NCBI GenBank assembly: GCA_015680685.1
Contig: MNCI01015722.1
Span: 167,105-231,104 of the forward strand
DNA: 64,000 nt
Direction of reading: 5' to 3'
Source of the DNA: Gnetum montanum
Lineage: Eukaryota; Streptophyta; Gnetopsida; Gnetales; Gnetaceae
Part shown: positions 59,501-63,327 of the stretch, in pieces
How positions within the stretch are numbered: the stretch's first letter is position 1
How the letters are laid out: every line of letters starts with the position of its first letter
Position numbers and translations under genes: made by a program
Notes under the pieces: generated by a model
The model's database searches: none
Told to the model about the DNA's origin: nothing
What the model saw: the letters and a program-made list of their open reading frames with translations, nothing else

Positions 59501-59982
59501 GCATCTGATAAGGACGAGTTCATTATTTTAGCAGATTTGCTCTTGGTCGAAAGTTCACTAATCACAGTTACTGTGGACTAGTTTCTAGGGACATGATGAC
59601 GACTTCTACCATGAACAATGTGGCATGGCTTTTACTTCATTAAGGAGGGTAGATATACTGGAGCAAGTATCCACTACGCACAAAAAAGTTCAGGCTCGAC
59701 ACTTTCAAGCAGGAAAACTGACTTAAAGCAAAGTGATTTTAATGATCCGTTGAATGGAGAAACCGCTCAATAATATGGATTTGGACCAGGCAATAATCAA
59801 ACTAACACAGTACTCGCCTAAAATAGTTTTATAATAGAATTAAACACAAATAGACAGAATATTCACTGAATGGGAGCATACTTATTGAGACAATTCATAA
59901 GAATTTTCAGAAGAGCTGGAGAAGGAGCTTGGAGAAGACTCATGCTGGTTGCCTTGCTTCTCCTACGAATGAGAGAAGCCAT
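5388..59982 (-). CDS. ARPC2: ARPC2: Arp2/3 complex subunit 2 (p34-Arc), 11-exon model with giant introns
   Basis: ARPC2 is one of the two central scaffold subunits of the Arp2/3 complex, which nucleates branched actin filaments in the cytoplasm. In plants the complex, activated by WAVE/SCAR, shapes trichomes and pavement cells. Joining exons 59882-59982, 59221-59287, 52850-53057, 51994-52160, 31453-31530, 31244-31376, 31036-31127, 15488-15544, 14339-14436, 13673-13776 and 5388-5587 gives 1305 nt, 434 residues plus stop, in frame throughout with GT-AG introns. Recognisable blocks in order are SPALLKILMNCLNN, YGHVMQIIENPEQGFNLTV, LLTKVASLR, LEKVMLVLPIQF, HHVDGNKLDRIVWSI and KGFMQNVMRRHVD. Each has its counterpart, in the same order, in plant ARPC2. 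The core (residues 1-301) matches the usual size of about 300 residues for animal ARPC2. The tail is weaker and resembles the longer, basic C-terminus of the ARPC2B type. Introns 2, 4, 7 and 10 are 6.2, 20.5, 15.5 and 8.1 kb and are filled with retroelements. Core confidence is about 0.9; tail about 0.5. Confidence 0.85.
5588..8805. other. Intron 10 (lower part), no gene
   Basis: Degraded AT-rich sequence. It holds an ATC run near 7078-7092, a GAA run at 7619-7652, and a single copy (about 6412-6448) of the unit that is tandemly repeated at 13309-13410. The stretch at 6545-6600 with ACTTGAACCTAGAATTCCATG resembles the B-box end of a tRNA-derived SINE on the minus strand, but no clear A box is visible. 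Confidence 0.35.
9170..9580. repeat. 136-bp tandem repeat, about three copies
   Basis: TGATGGTAAGGAAAAAGG followed by GCCATTCAAAGAAGTTTTGA recurs at 9232, 9368 and 9504, an exact 136-bp step. Short ORFs on both strands here arise from the repeat. The unit length is not a multiple of three, so the frame shifts from copy to copy and no protein repeat is implied. Confidence 0.9.
9980..10158. repeat. 90-bp tandem duplication
   Basis: The block from AGTGGGGATGTAGTAAGATT to GTGAATGTTGTTAAAA is present twice head to tail (copies start at about 9980 and 10070). The copies are nearly identical, so the duplication is recent relative to the surrounding decay, or is an assembly effect. Confidence 0.9.
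12640..12660. repeat. AT dinucleotide microsatellite
   Basis: About ten AT units in the right part of the 8806-12789 element. Confidence 0.9.
12790..13260 (-). mobile_element. Ty3/gypsy pol fragment with internal deletion and 88-bp duplication
   Basis: The minus strand encodes HFGLTNSPSTFTRLMNKVLK, the diagnostic gypsy reverse transcriptase motif (usually M-P-F-G-L-T-N-A-P-S-T-F). It is preceded by NERRYHLHGHRLKNVVVSNS and an H-T-I-I-D-S-W-F stretch that resemble the protease-RT linker of gypsy elements. The part between linker and RT is shortened, stops interrupt the frame, and 13049-13136 is duplicated at 13137-13224. The RT is cut exactly where the element at 8806-12789 ends. Confidence 0.7.
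13309..13410. repeat. 43-bp tandem repeat, about 2.4 copies
   Basis: TTCACCGTGTTTCA recurs at 13309, 13352 and 13395, with GGCAATGATAGCTGTAGA between. A single diverged copy sits at 6412-6448. Confidence 0.85.
13673..13776 (-). CDS. ARPC2: ARPC2 exon 10, tentative (residues 334-368)
   Basis: The acceptor TGCTTTCAG|A follows a good pyrimidine tract, and the donor is GAAG|GTAGCT. A second acceptor at 13824 (ATCTTGCAG|CTT) would extend the exon upstream to 13823 in phase 0 and allow exon 9 to be skipped. If the donor is not used, the frame ends at a TAA at 13638 (VEDC end). It encodes KSRLKIGPMLGELACSVKGF. Confidence 0.5.
13945..14036 (-). repeat. tRNA-derived SINE remnant
   Basis: The minus strand reads GAGGCGTTAGCTTAGTGTTGAAAG, then CACAGGTTCAATTCTAGTGGG. 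These match pol III A-box (TTAGCTTAGTG) and B-box (GGTTCAATTC) signals at tRNA-like spacing. Close relatives are at 53808-53885 (minus) and 60602-60690 (plus). It lies in ARPC2 intron 9. Confidence 0.6.
14339..14436 (-). CDS. ARPC2: ARPC2 exon 9, tentative (residues 302-333 plus 2 nt)
   Basis: The acceptor is CTCTACAG|GTT and the donor ATAG|GTCAGC. It begins VAEDHTFEADVAS, which aligns loosely with the acidic stretch after the last core helix in B-type plant ARPC2, and then runs into a Cys-rich segment that looks less conserved. The phases fit exon 8 before it and exon 10 after it. It can also be skipped in frame if exon 10 uses the acceptor at 13824. Confidence 0.5.
14437..15487. other. ARPC2 intron 8, no feature
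   Basis: AT-rich intron sequence without recognisable coding or repeat structure. Confidence 0.4.
15488..15544 (-). CDS. ARPC2: ARPC2 exon 8 (residues 283-301)
   Basis: A 57-nt exon after a 15.5-kb intron, with acceptor TTATTACAG|CGA and donor CAG|GTAAGA. It encodes RSKGFMQNVMRRHVDNLIQ, the C-terminal helix that matches G-F-M-x-x-R-M-R-x-R-V-x-x-x-I in the family. Confidence 0.9.
15545..17214. other. ARPC2 intron 7 (lower part), no feature
   Basis: AT-rich sequence with only short ORFs; I see no domain or repeat in it. Confidence 0.4.
17215..19455 (+). mobile_element. LINE A: decayed L1-type retrotransposon (ORF1 tail, endonuclease, 5' part of RT)
   Basis: It opens with the end of an ORF1-like frame and then an endonuclease region: RILSWN near 17582 and WILVGDFNQW at about 17950, holding the conserved G-D-F-N of the EEP/APE endonuclease. 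The RT follows: KADRAPSPDGWPMIF near 18870 (usual D-K-S-P-G-P-D-G), LRPIEVCNTLLCLFTKMLVR near 19090 and QASFIKGSFIQDQVI near 19185. Stops and shifts are frequent, and a 24-bp block is doubled at about 18907-18954. The RT is cut near 19455 where copia sequence begins. It belongs to the same family as LINEs B, D and E. An N at 17386 marks an uncertain base. Confidence 0.8.
19456..21303 (+). mobile_element. Ty1/copia remnant without visible LTRs
   Basis: A gag-like region at about 19520-19850 (KMHAMKKFFLLKIKESI, LDEEILCLLVLCSLPP) is followed directly by the end of the GAG-pre-integrase zinc region (FCNYCVMGKQHRVNF at about 19955). Integrase follows (IYSDVFGSVDVKSQSGAFYF and FIDDYSRS at 20040-20130), then the start of the reverse transcriptase at 21044-21303 (NTWELVKLPHGRK, KWVYVIKWK, VVKGYEQQHGIDFNEIFTPI). 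The gag knuckle and protease are missing and the RT breaks off at 21303. It is internally deleted, stop-riddled and bounded by LINE sequence on both sides. Confidence 0.85.
21304..26095 (+). mobile_element. LINE B: near full-length but dead L1-type element
   Basis: Order on the plus strand: an ORF1 of about 400 codons (21304-22550) with a DUF4283-like part and a zinc knuckle CKFCIKAGHNMEKC at 22093-22134; an endonuclease (KIMTWNC at about 22606, WMIVGDFNQCLYAQKKQ at about 22968); RT at 23850-24900 (HFRPI, GFVKDRLLQDQVILLQDIL, LCFKLDITKAYD, GLRQGDPLSSYLF); the C-terminal zinc-binding region at 25040-25355 (WKGCLPKKIKSFLWLINH, ETWTHFAFECPF); then a further conserved domain at 25470-26010. The RT active-site motif, normally F-A-D-D, reads Y-A-D-N, so a catalytic Asp is lost. 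Many stops are present. Confidence 0.85.
25470..26010 (+). other. LINE C-terminal extension domain, copy in LINE B
   Basis: About 180 residues after the zinc-binding region. Block 1 contains VELWDLV, NGEFFTN and IDLIEEAFARAL; block 2 contains GNGWKLQGAHFALFKNLRMG. The same two blocks occur in LINE D (about 45478-44900, minus) and LINE E (51059-51610, plus). I do not recognise the domain with confidence. Block 1 is reminiscent of the pattern F-x-x-N ... I-x-L-T-x-E ... L-G in retrotransposon-associated plant domains. Confidence 0.55.
26140..26242. repeat. Short tandem repeat of about 41 bp, 2.4 copies
   Basis: GTAGCCAATCACAATGACAAATTGTG is repeated, with a third partial copy (ATAGCCAATCACAATGG). 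It lies directly after LINE B. Confidence 0.85.
26965..28330 (+). mobile_element. LINE C: decayed L1-type RT of a different lineage
   Basis: The RT begins near 27030 with YYRPLGVCNTLMMVFSKILA, matching the plant LINE motif R-P-I-S-L-C-N. NIAKAYDSLSWDAL follows near 27250 and HQGYPLSHYLCIFAMD near 27425. A C-terminal part with TTDHIIFSCLFTRQVW at about 28250-28300 marks the terminal zinc-binding region. Residues and spacing differ from LINEs A, B, D and E. No endonuclease is visible, so it is 5'-truncated. Confidence 0.75.
28550..30540. repeat. Diverged direct repeats within intron 7
   Basis: The block CAATTTTAGTGTCTACTATG followed by a TTATTCAGCTT...CTTCTTTATTTTCT stretch, and later GTCTGTGGCAATATTGCAATGATGCTAAATACAGTGGTG, occurs in imperfect copies beginning near 28558, 29050/29780 and 30290. 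Copies differ by substitutions and indels, so this is an old local duplication. I see no coding content. Confidence 0.6.
31036..31127 (-). CDS. ARPC2: ARPC2 exon 7 (residues 252-282)
   Basis: The acceptor is CTCATTCAG|CA and the donor AAG|GTTTGC. It encodes IHPHHVDGNKLDRIVWSISS, matching the family's R-H-V-E-G-K-x-L-D-x-T-V-W-N-L motif. Confidence 0.93.
31244..31376 (-). CDS. ARPC2: ARPC2 exon 6 (residues 208-251 plus 1 nt)
   Basis: It is separated from exon 5 by a 76-nt intron that uses GGTATACAG|A. The donor is TTTG|GTATTC. It encodes KFMEVCNTS, PPAVLWSQMPPTE and ANANAGFLSF, which correspond to the conserved P-x-C-x-W-S-x-x-P-P and N-A-G-F-V-x-F motifs of plant ARPC2. The Cys usually found before x-W-S is Val here. 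Confidence 0.92.
31453..31530 (-). CDS. ARPC2: ARPC2 exon 5 (residues 182-207)
   Basis: The acceptor is TTTTGGCAG|TTA and the donor CAG|GTAAAC. This 78-nt exon encodes LEKVMLVLPIQFSETTEAV, matching the family's (E/D)-K-V-T-x-x-F-P-M-x-F segment. It follows a 20.5-kb intron. Confidence 0.92.
31789..32160 (-). mobile_element. Truncated LINE-like 3' end with poly(A)
   Basis: A run of about 18 T on the plus strand at 31789-31806 is a poly(A) tail on the minus strand. Upstream on that strand is TTTGTACTTTGTTTCGACATTAATATAAATCCTGGC, the kind of 3' UTR found in plant LINEs. No coding part is recognisable. It lies about 260 bp from ARPC2 exon 5, in the same orientation as the gene. Confidence 0.4.
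32530..33486 (+). mobile_element. Penelope-like element remnant (RT C-terminal part plus GIY-YIG-like endonuclease)
   Basis: Read in pieces across frameshifts and stops, the plus strand gives FLTYLNSIDCNIQFTIEKE and SLPILDVNI (about 32545-32645), TRKPIQTLYLNANSNH (about 32690), KTLMSTAPTVCN, and GYSSRTIEKAWNDS (about 32855). After a gap follow LPYHVDIS, KENIKTIFQPIKK and KKDRLESLDYKRIY (33017-33170), KVYIWES (about 33193) and LHPNNVNRYESLEIYEDWWP (33409-33468). That order (F-L-x-x-L-N-S ... L-P-F-L-D-V ... Y-R-K-P-T ... N-S-N-H, then Y-I-G-E-T and H-P-N-N-x-N-R) is that of Penelope-like RT followed by a GIY-YIG endonuclease. The RT catalytic part upstream of 32530 is missing. Such elements in plants are known mainly as Dryad of conifers. 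Confidence 0.7.
33487..34640. other. Intron 4 stretch, no feature
   Basis: AT-rich sequence. Part may be the 3' UTR of the Penelope-like remnant, but I see no diagnostic motif. Confidence 0.35.
34650..35800 (-). mobile_element. Ty1/copia RT-RNase H remnant
   Basis: Going down the minus strand: FLGIQVDQQKYCLKIHRTKY and LEKYGMKHA (about 35745-35650) match the copia RT palm/thumb motif F-L-G-I-Q-V ... K-Y-A ... L-x-K-F-G-M. LLIDASLHRGMIGYLKFL (about 35600-35550) is the usual Y-R-S-L-V-G-S-L-x-Y-L region. YERKSTSSVIIF and LSSCKVVFVAM (about 35190-35080) are RNase H, and SKHINIKHYF with NTTNQLADIMIKAF (about 34980-34870) is its end. Stops and shifts abound; no LTR is seen. Confidence 0.75.
35084..35409. 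repeat. 163-bp tandem duplication inside the copia RNase H region
   Basis: The block from AAAACAACTTTACAAGAAGA to TTTCCATATCCTTTGATGAATT occurs twice head to tail (35084-35246 and 35247-35409) with a single obvious difference (CACC versus CATC). High identity in an otherwise decayed element points to a late duplication. Confidence 0.92.
35801..36840. other. Intron 4 stretch, probably further copia remnant upstream of the RT
   Basis: The part to about 36000 may continue the minus-strand copia pol but is too decayed to read. The rest is AT-rich without features. Confidence 0.3.
36841..38390. repeat. Dispersed repeat, copy 2
   Basis: 36841-37200 resembles 41820-42300: both carry GAACTG/CTTCTGTGGCTGAAACAGAAAATAAACAACA followed by CTACAAAA and TTGCTCTTGGTAA. 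38000-38380 resembles 10360-10690: both carry GAAACTAAAATCTGAATA, GGAAGAATTGGAATA and TAGATCATCAGCTTTTGGCT. The pieces are therefore copies of one interspersed family, probably LTR sequence related to the 8806-12789 element. Confidence 0.6.
38391..40879. other. Intron 4 stretch, no clear feature
   Basis: Contains a TATA-like CTATATAAGGAGCC at about 38608-38621 and a following CT-rich stretch that could be an LTR leader, but no matching termini were found. No coding region. Confidence 0.3.
40880..41700 (-). mobile_element. LINE fragment, RT C-terminal part (different lineage from A-E)
   Basis: The minus strand reads MWGQCIKERMAGSFKALYAF, QNFQTIIYPIVLYGHVWGLG, LSTKLWKDIVKVQKAFLL (about 41615-41380) and then KYWKTISKLPLSSHHLRIES and EHICRLCF (about 41005-40900). 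This is the RT thumb and C-terminal Cys region of non-LTR elements that have a Y-G-x-E-V-W-G motif. Few stops occur in the first part. There is no endonuclease or RT core, so the element is truncated. Confidence 0.65.
41701..42330. repeat. Dispersed repeat, copy 3
   Basis: Shares GAAACAGAAAATAAACAACA, GGCAGCAAAAATGAAA and AATTGCTCTTGGTAAACAAGAAATC with 36841-37200. The two copies are clearly diverged. Confidence 0.55.
42695..43043 (+). mobile_element. RTE-type LINE 3' tail (or SINE using it) ending in GAT repeats
   Basis: It contains GGTCCCAAGCCCGGATATGA followed by AAGGAGGAGG, and ends CCAACCCCATTTTGTTGAGA-CAAGGCTAGGATGATGATGATG. This is the recognisable 3' end of plant RTE non-LTR elements. 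The last 47 bp are doubled (42948-42994 and 42997-43043) with an N at 42995 exactly at the junction. Confidence 0.55.
43673..43741. repeat. 33-bp tandem duplication in the LINE D 3' region
   Basis: GTAGCAACACCAAAACAAAACCCAAACAACAACA is present twice in a row. Confidence 0.9.
44529..44812. repeat. 142-bp tandem duplication inside LINE D
   Basis: The block CCAAGAGGTCATTCCTAGTC to CTCAAACTTCC(G/A)CCGTTTGT occurs at about 44529 and 44671 with very few differences. The unit is not a multiple of three, so it breaks the extension reading frame. Confidence 0.92.
46123..46195. other. Assembly gap of 31 N between poly-C and poly-G
   Basis: Plus-strand C homopolymer to 46151, N at 46152-46182, then CGCGAGGGGGGGGGG. 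The mirror-like C and G tracts suggest a mis-joined or collapsed end, or a sequencing stop in a G/C homopolymer, rather than native structure. Confidence 0.85.
46196..49589. other. Intron 4 stretch without a clear gene
   Basis: Minus-strand frames at 47782-47991, 47934-48209 and 48557-48865 look mildly coding (for example DSDVDDEVGKAKDLDRTYPH and FHESTTTCTFLFVGAAIF) and may be a decayed gag-like region, but I cannot name a domain. A SINE at 47168-47245 is listed separately. Confidence 0.35.
47168..47245 (+). repeat. tRNA-like SINE or tRNA pseudogene
   Basis: TGGCCAGTTGGTTAG matches a pol III A box and GGTTCAAAGCCC a B box about 45 bp later. TTGGG-TTCAAAG-CCCAA forms a perfect 5-bp T-arm stem with a 7-base loop. 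The acceptor stem does not pair, so it is not an intact tRNA gene. Confidence 0.5.
49590..51905 (+). mobile_element. LINE E: 5'-truncated L1-type element with poly(A) tail
   Basis: It starts inside the RT (AGFVRNRLLQDQV-like) and continues with the L-C-F-K-L-D-I-V-K-A-Y-D region near 49700. An open frame follows at 49953-50201 (GLHINRVDCMAEHYAYNTIL), where the catalytic F-A-D-D is Y-A-Y-N. The zinc-binding region is at about 50750-50950 (ETCPTCKQEAETCQHFDSDC in shifted frames). The extension domain comes next, with an open frame at 51119-51421 (ELWDLVSQVGWADFLPRLLG, GEFFTNWQGSLTSFRRVTID). A run of 12 A at 51886-51897 ends it, about 96 bp from ARPC2 exon 4 and antisense to the gene. No clear target duplication. 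Confidence 0.85.
51994..52160 (-). CDS. ARPC2: ARPC2 exon 4 (residues 126-181)
   Basis: The acceptor is TATTTCACAG|AA and the donor TTG|GTAAGT (consensus). It encodes LLTKVASLRAFMLGEQTREI and the strand LIFLALHPKQNLFIFPL that leads into the second domain. Only about 96 bp separates this exon from the poly(A) of LINE E. Confidence 0.92.
52850..53057 (-). CDS. ARPC2: ARPC2 exon 3 (residues 57-125 plus 1 nt)
   Basis: The acceptor is TTATTTTCAG|TCG and the donor AAAG|GTTTTG. It encodes the first alpha/beta domain, including YGHVMQII-ENPEQGFNLTV, which matches the family's Y-G-x-x-x-Q-I-x-x-P-x-x-G-F-x-L-T pattern. Confidence 0.92.
53058..56150. other. ARPC2 intron 2 (lower part), unassigned
   Basis: Plus-strand text at 54500-54920 looks faintly coding (FKLESYHKGFNMKLDQGYWV, then MLMYEKGRQNMTSFLDQPSA to a stop at 54922) and may be a decayed gag or retrocopy; I cannot name it. 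A 21-bp direct repeat, GGTTGCATTCCTACATTGAA, sits near 53958-53998. The remainder is AT-rich. Confidence 0.35.
53808..53885 (-). repeat. tRNA-derived SINE remnant
   Basis: The minus strand reads GAGGTGTTAGCTTAGTGGTAAAAG, then CACAGGTTCAATCCGACTAGGCAAC: a clear A box and B box. It is the same family as 13945-14036 and 60602-60690. Confidence 0.65.
56155..58640 (+). mobile_element. LTR-type repeat region with 284-bp tandem array
   Basis: GTGTGAATTTCAAGTTCTAAAG followed by CAACTACAAGAGCAACAC recurs near 56361, 56645 and 56929 (about 284-bp steps), with a partial copy near 57858. The stretch TATACACACCACCCTTATACCCT (56163) is repeated near 57607, framing the array. Between array and second copy, 57180-57500 is mostly open with one stop (FEPFQVEEMQRFKWELMIPN; ELKKAIEEVKTKVLKKREK) and looks like a decayed gag-like coiled coil. 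58230-58500 resembles an LTR leader (ATTCTTCTTGGATCCAGTTTTGG). Element class is uncertain. Confidence 0.45.
58641..59220. other. ARPC2 intron 2 (5' part), no feature
   Basis: AT-rich intron sequence ending at the intron 2 donor (GTATGT on the minus strand at 59220). Confidence 0.4.
59221..59287 (-). CDS. ARPC2: ARPC2 exon 2 (residues 34-56)
   Basis: The acceptor is CTATGCAG|T and the donor CGG|GTATGT. It enters in phase 2 and leaves in phase 0. It encodes AVQLDHRLVEFNDTKYRIR, the conserved segment of basic and acidic residues following the first helix of ARPC2. Confidence 0.9.
59882..59982 (-). CDS. ARPC2: ARPC2 exon 1 (residues 1-33 plus 2 nt)
   Basis: The start ATG at 59982 is the first in this frame; an in-frame TAG lies eight codons upstream. 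M14, just before SLLQAPSPALLKIL, is an alternative start that would fit shorter family members better. The donor is AA|GTATGC. The S-P-A-L block is typical of the ARPC2 N-terminus. Confidence 0.85.
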
Positions 59983-60400
59983 TTTTTTTCCTCTGGACAC
60001 GAGCTACGAAGAAAGTAAACCTGACACTGCTCCGCGTCAAATTTACAATGAAATCTTCCGGACGCTTCAGCGCAGACTTTGCTTGAAAGCATTGTTGTTG
60101 TGGAAATGCAATCATGATTTCTTTGCTGTTCACGCAAGGAACCTTGAAATTGCACCATATCCGGTGTTACAGTTTGCAAACTCCATGATTGGAATTTAAA
60201 GGTGCACCAAATTGATCCGGTTTAAGCTTTGAACGACGAAACTAAACAGGTTTGATCTAACCAAAACGAAATTTTCGTTGCAAACTTTTCTGCGTGCATG
60301 TGTTGCTGTGAAGCCGCAAATGTAGCATGAGATGTGAACCACAAATTTGTAGAGTCAGATGAACGATCTTCAACATTTCGTGAACGATCTTACTTTAACC
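59983..60400 (-). promoter_or_regulatory. ARPC2 5' UTR and probable promoter region
   Basis: The sequence just upstream of the ATG is A-rich (GAGGAAAAAAAATGG), a normal plant start context. No strong TATA box is obvious, as is common for housekeeping genes. A 79-codon frame (60179-59940) overlaps the start codon in another frame and could act as an upstream ORF if transcription begins beyond 60179; this is speculative. Confidence 0.35.
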
Positions 60401-60499
60401 ATATTGGTTAGCTTAGTGCTTAACAAAAATTTGTAGATAAGTGGTGGTCACTCCAAATTGCAATTCATGCACCATTATACTTTTTTGTAATTGTTTTGG

Positions 60500-60890
60500 A
60501 GCCTATGTCTTGAGGTGTGCTTATAAATTATAAAATGGTGTAATGGTGTCTAAAAAAATTATAAAATGGTGTACTGGTGTCTTGTAACTAAGCATAACAA
60601 CGAGGTGTTAGCCTAGTGGTAAGACACTTGATTTGAAAGCTCCACTTCATAGGTTTAATCCTACTGAATAATGTTGAGTTATAAAATTCTAATCAAGCTA
60701 TATATCTTAGGGTGTACTTAGAGACAAATTATAAAATGGTGTAATGATGTCTTATAACTAGCATAATAAGTGGTAGGACTCTTGATTTGAAAGCTCCAAT
60801 TCATGGATTTGATCCTAATGGACAATGTTGAGTTATAAAATTCTAATTAAACTATATATCTTAGAGTGTACTTGCATTACACCCCACATA
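60500..60890 (+). repeat. Tandem pair of tRNA-derived SINE units, 154-bp period
   Basis: Copy 1 has GAGGTGTTAGCCTAGTGGTAAG (A box) and ATAGGTTTAATCCTACT (B box) at 60602-60665. Copy 2 has AAGTGGTAGGACTCTTGATT with a weaker B box about 154 bp later. Both continue with AATGTTGAGTTATAAAATTC and a TATATCTTAG-GTGTACTT tail. The 5' flank shows a further partial tail copy near 60505-60560. Confidence 0.65.
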
Positions 60891-62966
60891 ATACTAGATG
60901 GCACCTTACTCATACCATTATTATCTCTTGTGCAAAGCATTACATTATTTTAAAATATTATTTAGAAATTAAATAGTATCATGACTTTCAACTCTCAAGT
61001 TCATATTCCAACTAGTGGCTTACAAGACAAGAAGTTTAAACTATAACTTGATTATTTAAGATTTTCAATTTTGTATTTTTACAATGTGTGGTTCACCTTA
61101 ACAACCCCCACGATAACAATCAGATGTTCTTTCAAACCTCTATTTTGCTTTTTTAGCAAATGAATTGCCTCTCTCTCTCTCTCTCTCTCTCTCCCCTAAA
61201 TGATGGTTAACCCTTCAATGTATCCCAAAGTCTTCAAAGTTTCGCAAGGACTTTTATTCTAAAGTATTCAAAATTTCACAAGTGGCAAAAGATAGCTTAA
61301 GATATCGAGCATGCAAATGATAAAATGATATGACAATTAGCTGAGCATATGCATCTCGTAACTATTGTTATATACCATTCATGAGTAAAATGGGAAAAGA
61401 GACAAGGGGGGAGTGTCTACCTCCAAAAAATAAATAATAATATTAAAAAAATTTAGAATACATTAGATCATTGAAGAGAGAGTATACAAAAAAAGCCCAA
61501 TGATTTGGGAATGCTCTGGGGTAAGAAAAGGATTAGACCTTGCCCTTATTCAAAAGCACCTTCATGAATTTTTACTTCTTACTAAAGGGTTTCTTGTAAA
61601 GAGAAGAAAACTTTCTCTAAAGAAAAAAGAATACATCACTATGTGATCAAGAACAAATAGCAACAAGAGTTAAAAGTTTCTCCTCCTTGAGCCTCCAAGC
61701 ATCAATGAAGTCATTCTTGGTGATAAGCCTGCTTTGTCTACTTCATTTCTTTGCATTTGGAATTGTCTTCAACCACTTGTTCCCTTCTCTACTTGGTGAT
61801 GTGCAGTTATTTTCTAGCAGCAAGAACATAACTATGACCTCTTATCAAGTGTCAAATAGCATATTCTCAAAAATGTTGTTTTTCAACTACAACTTCAAGT
61901 AAAAAAGCTCATAATAAAAGTTGAACAGTTAATTTGTTTTCTATGAGAACATGAAAGAGTAAATGAAGATAATGTGTATATAGAAACAATTTTTTTTAAA
62001 AAAATGCACGAGAAATATCCCAAGGCTAGAGTAAATACTCATGAAAAATAGTGTAAAGGAAATAATATTGATGAGCCTAGTTAACAAAAACATCAATATG
62101 TATGAAGTACAAATGATGCAAGATCATTTCCTAGTAGAGAAGATTACGAAAGGTCGATTTATAGGAGAGAATGGATGATAGAGCAAACTTTTAAAAGAGG
62201 ACAAGATAGTGCAATGTTGGAATTATTCTTATGAAGAACAAAGATGAAAGCTTCTAACTTGGATAATGATAGATAAAGAATGAAACATACAAATAGGTTA
62301 TTATATGATTATTTTGTTTTTGTAGAAGACTACCAAAAACTATGGAAAGCCCTAACATAAGAGGTTTAAGACCTAACAAGAAAGATTAAATAGAGAAATG
62401 AAGAAAATCATCCAATTTGTAAAATTGAGATGACAAGTTATCAGGTAGAGAATTGAAGCTAAATGTTGAAAACAAAAAAGAATAACTTAAGATTGTACAA
62501 GAGATTCAATAGCAAAAAAGCCTGTAAAGATACTAAGAACAATCTCAGAAGCAAATAGATTGAACTCATTAGAGTTAAATGAAACAAAATTAATTCATCC
62601 ATACAAAATGGATGAAATCAAATGTACAAGCTTATGGTATGAATAACTATTAATACGATCATAGTAGGGATAACATTTACATTCTCATAATCAATCGAGA
62701 TAGTATCAAAGCAAGGTTCTTTTTAGAAAGGGATTCTTTAACAACTTGTTAAAGATGAAATTTATTTTAAAAAACTAAGAAATTGTTGGAACAAATAGAA
62801 AGAATAGTAACACAGGAATAATTTACCATAATAGTCTTAAAATGATGCAGTAAGACCTATTAGGATGAAGTCTTACAATTTTTCGAAAGGGAGATGAAAA
62901 TCATAAAAGTTCTAAAGTAATCAAAATGAAAGTTGTTCTCAAGGAACTTTAAAAAATTGTCAATAT
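60891..62966. other. Unassigned degraded region
   Basis: Includes the CT repeat at 61169-61192 and short frames only. From about 62200 the plus strand is A-rich and mildly coding in appearance (LNSLELNETKLIHPYKMDEI) with many stops; it may be a decayed retroelement interior. I cannot assign it. Confidence 0.3.
61169..61192. repeat. CT microsatellite
   Basis: Twelve uninterrupted CT units. Confidence 0.95.
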
Positions 62967-63327
62967 CGTGGAGCAAGTATCTATTAAGACAAATGAATAA
63001 GTAGCACTAGAAAGAATTCAAACTAATGTAGTAGAGATATTGGAAAAGATAAACTACATAATAATATTATTTTAAAATCTACAAAATGAATAAGAGAAGC
63101 TCAAGAATGAATTTACGAGCCTCAAAACAAAGATGCAGCTAACGAGGATTTTTTCAAATTGCATAGGGGGAAAAGAGACTTCACCAATCCATGACATCCA
63201 AAGAACTAAACGAAACGTGGAGCAAGTATCTATTAAGACAAAAGAATAAGTAGCACTAGAAAGAATTCAAACTAATGTAGTAGAGATATTGGAAAAGATA
63301 AACGACATAATAATATTATTTTAAAAT
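62967..63327. repeat. 112-bp direct repeat, 249 bp apart
   Basis: CGTGGAGCAAGTATCTATTA to ATAATATTATTTTAAAAT occurs at 62967-63078 and 63216-63327 with two or three differences. The second copy ends exactly where the LTR-like sequence begins. Confidence 0.92.

Noticed and set aside
59870-60199. 109-codon plus-strand ORF
   Set aside because: It is antisense to ARPC2 exon 1 and its 5' UTR; the minus strand shows a conserved protein with proper splice sites.
60891-62966. Integrated pararetrovirus-like region
   Set aside because: The A-rich, mildly coding text carries no readable RT, protease or movement-protein motif, so no viral assignment can be supported.
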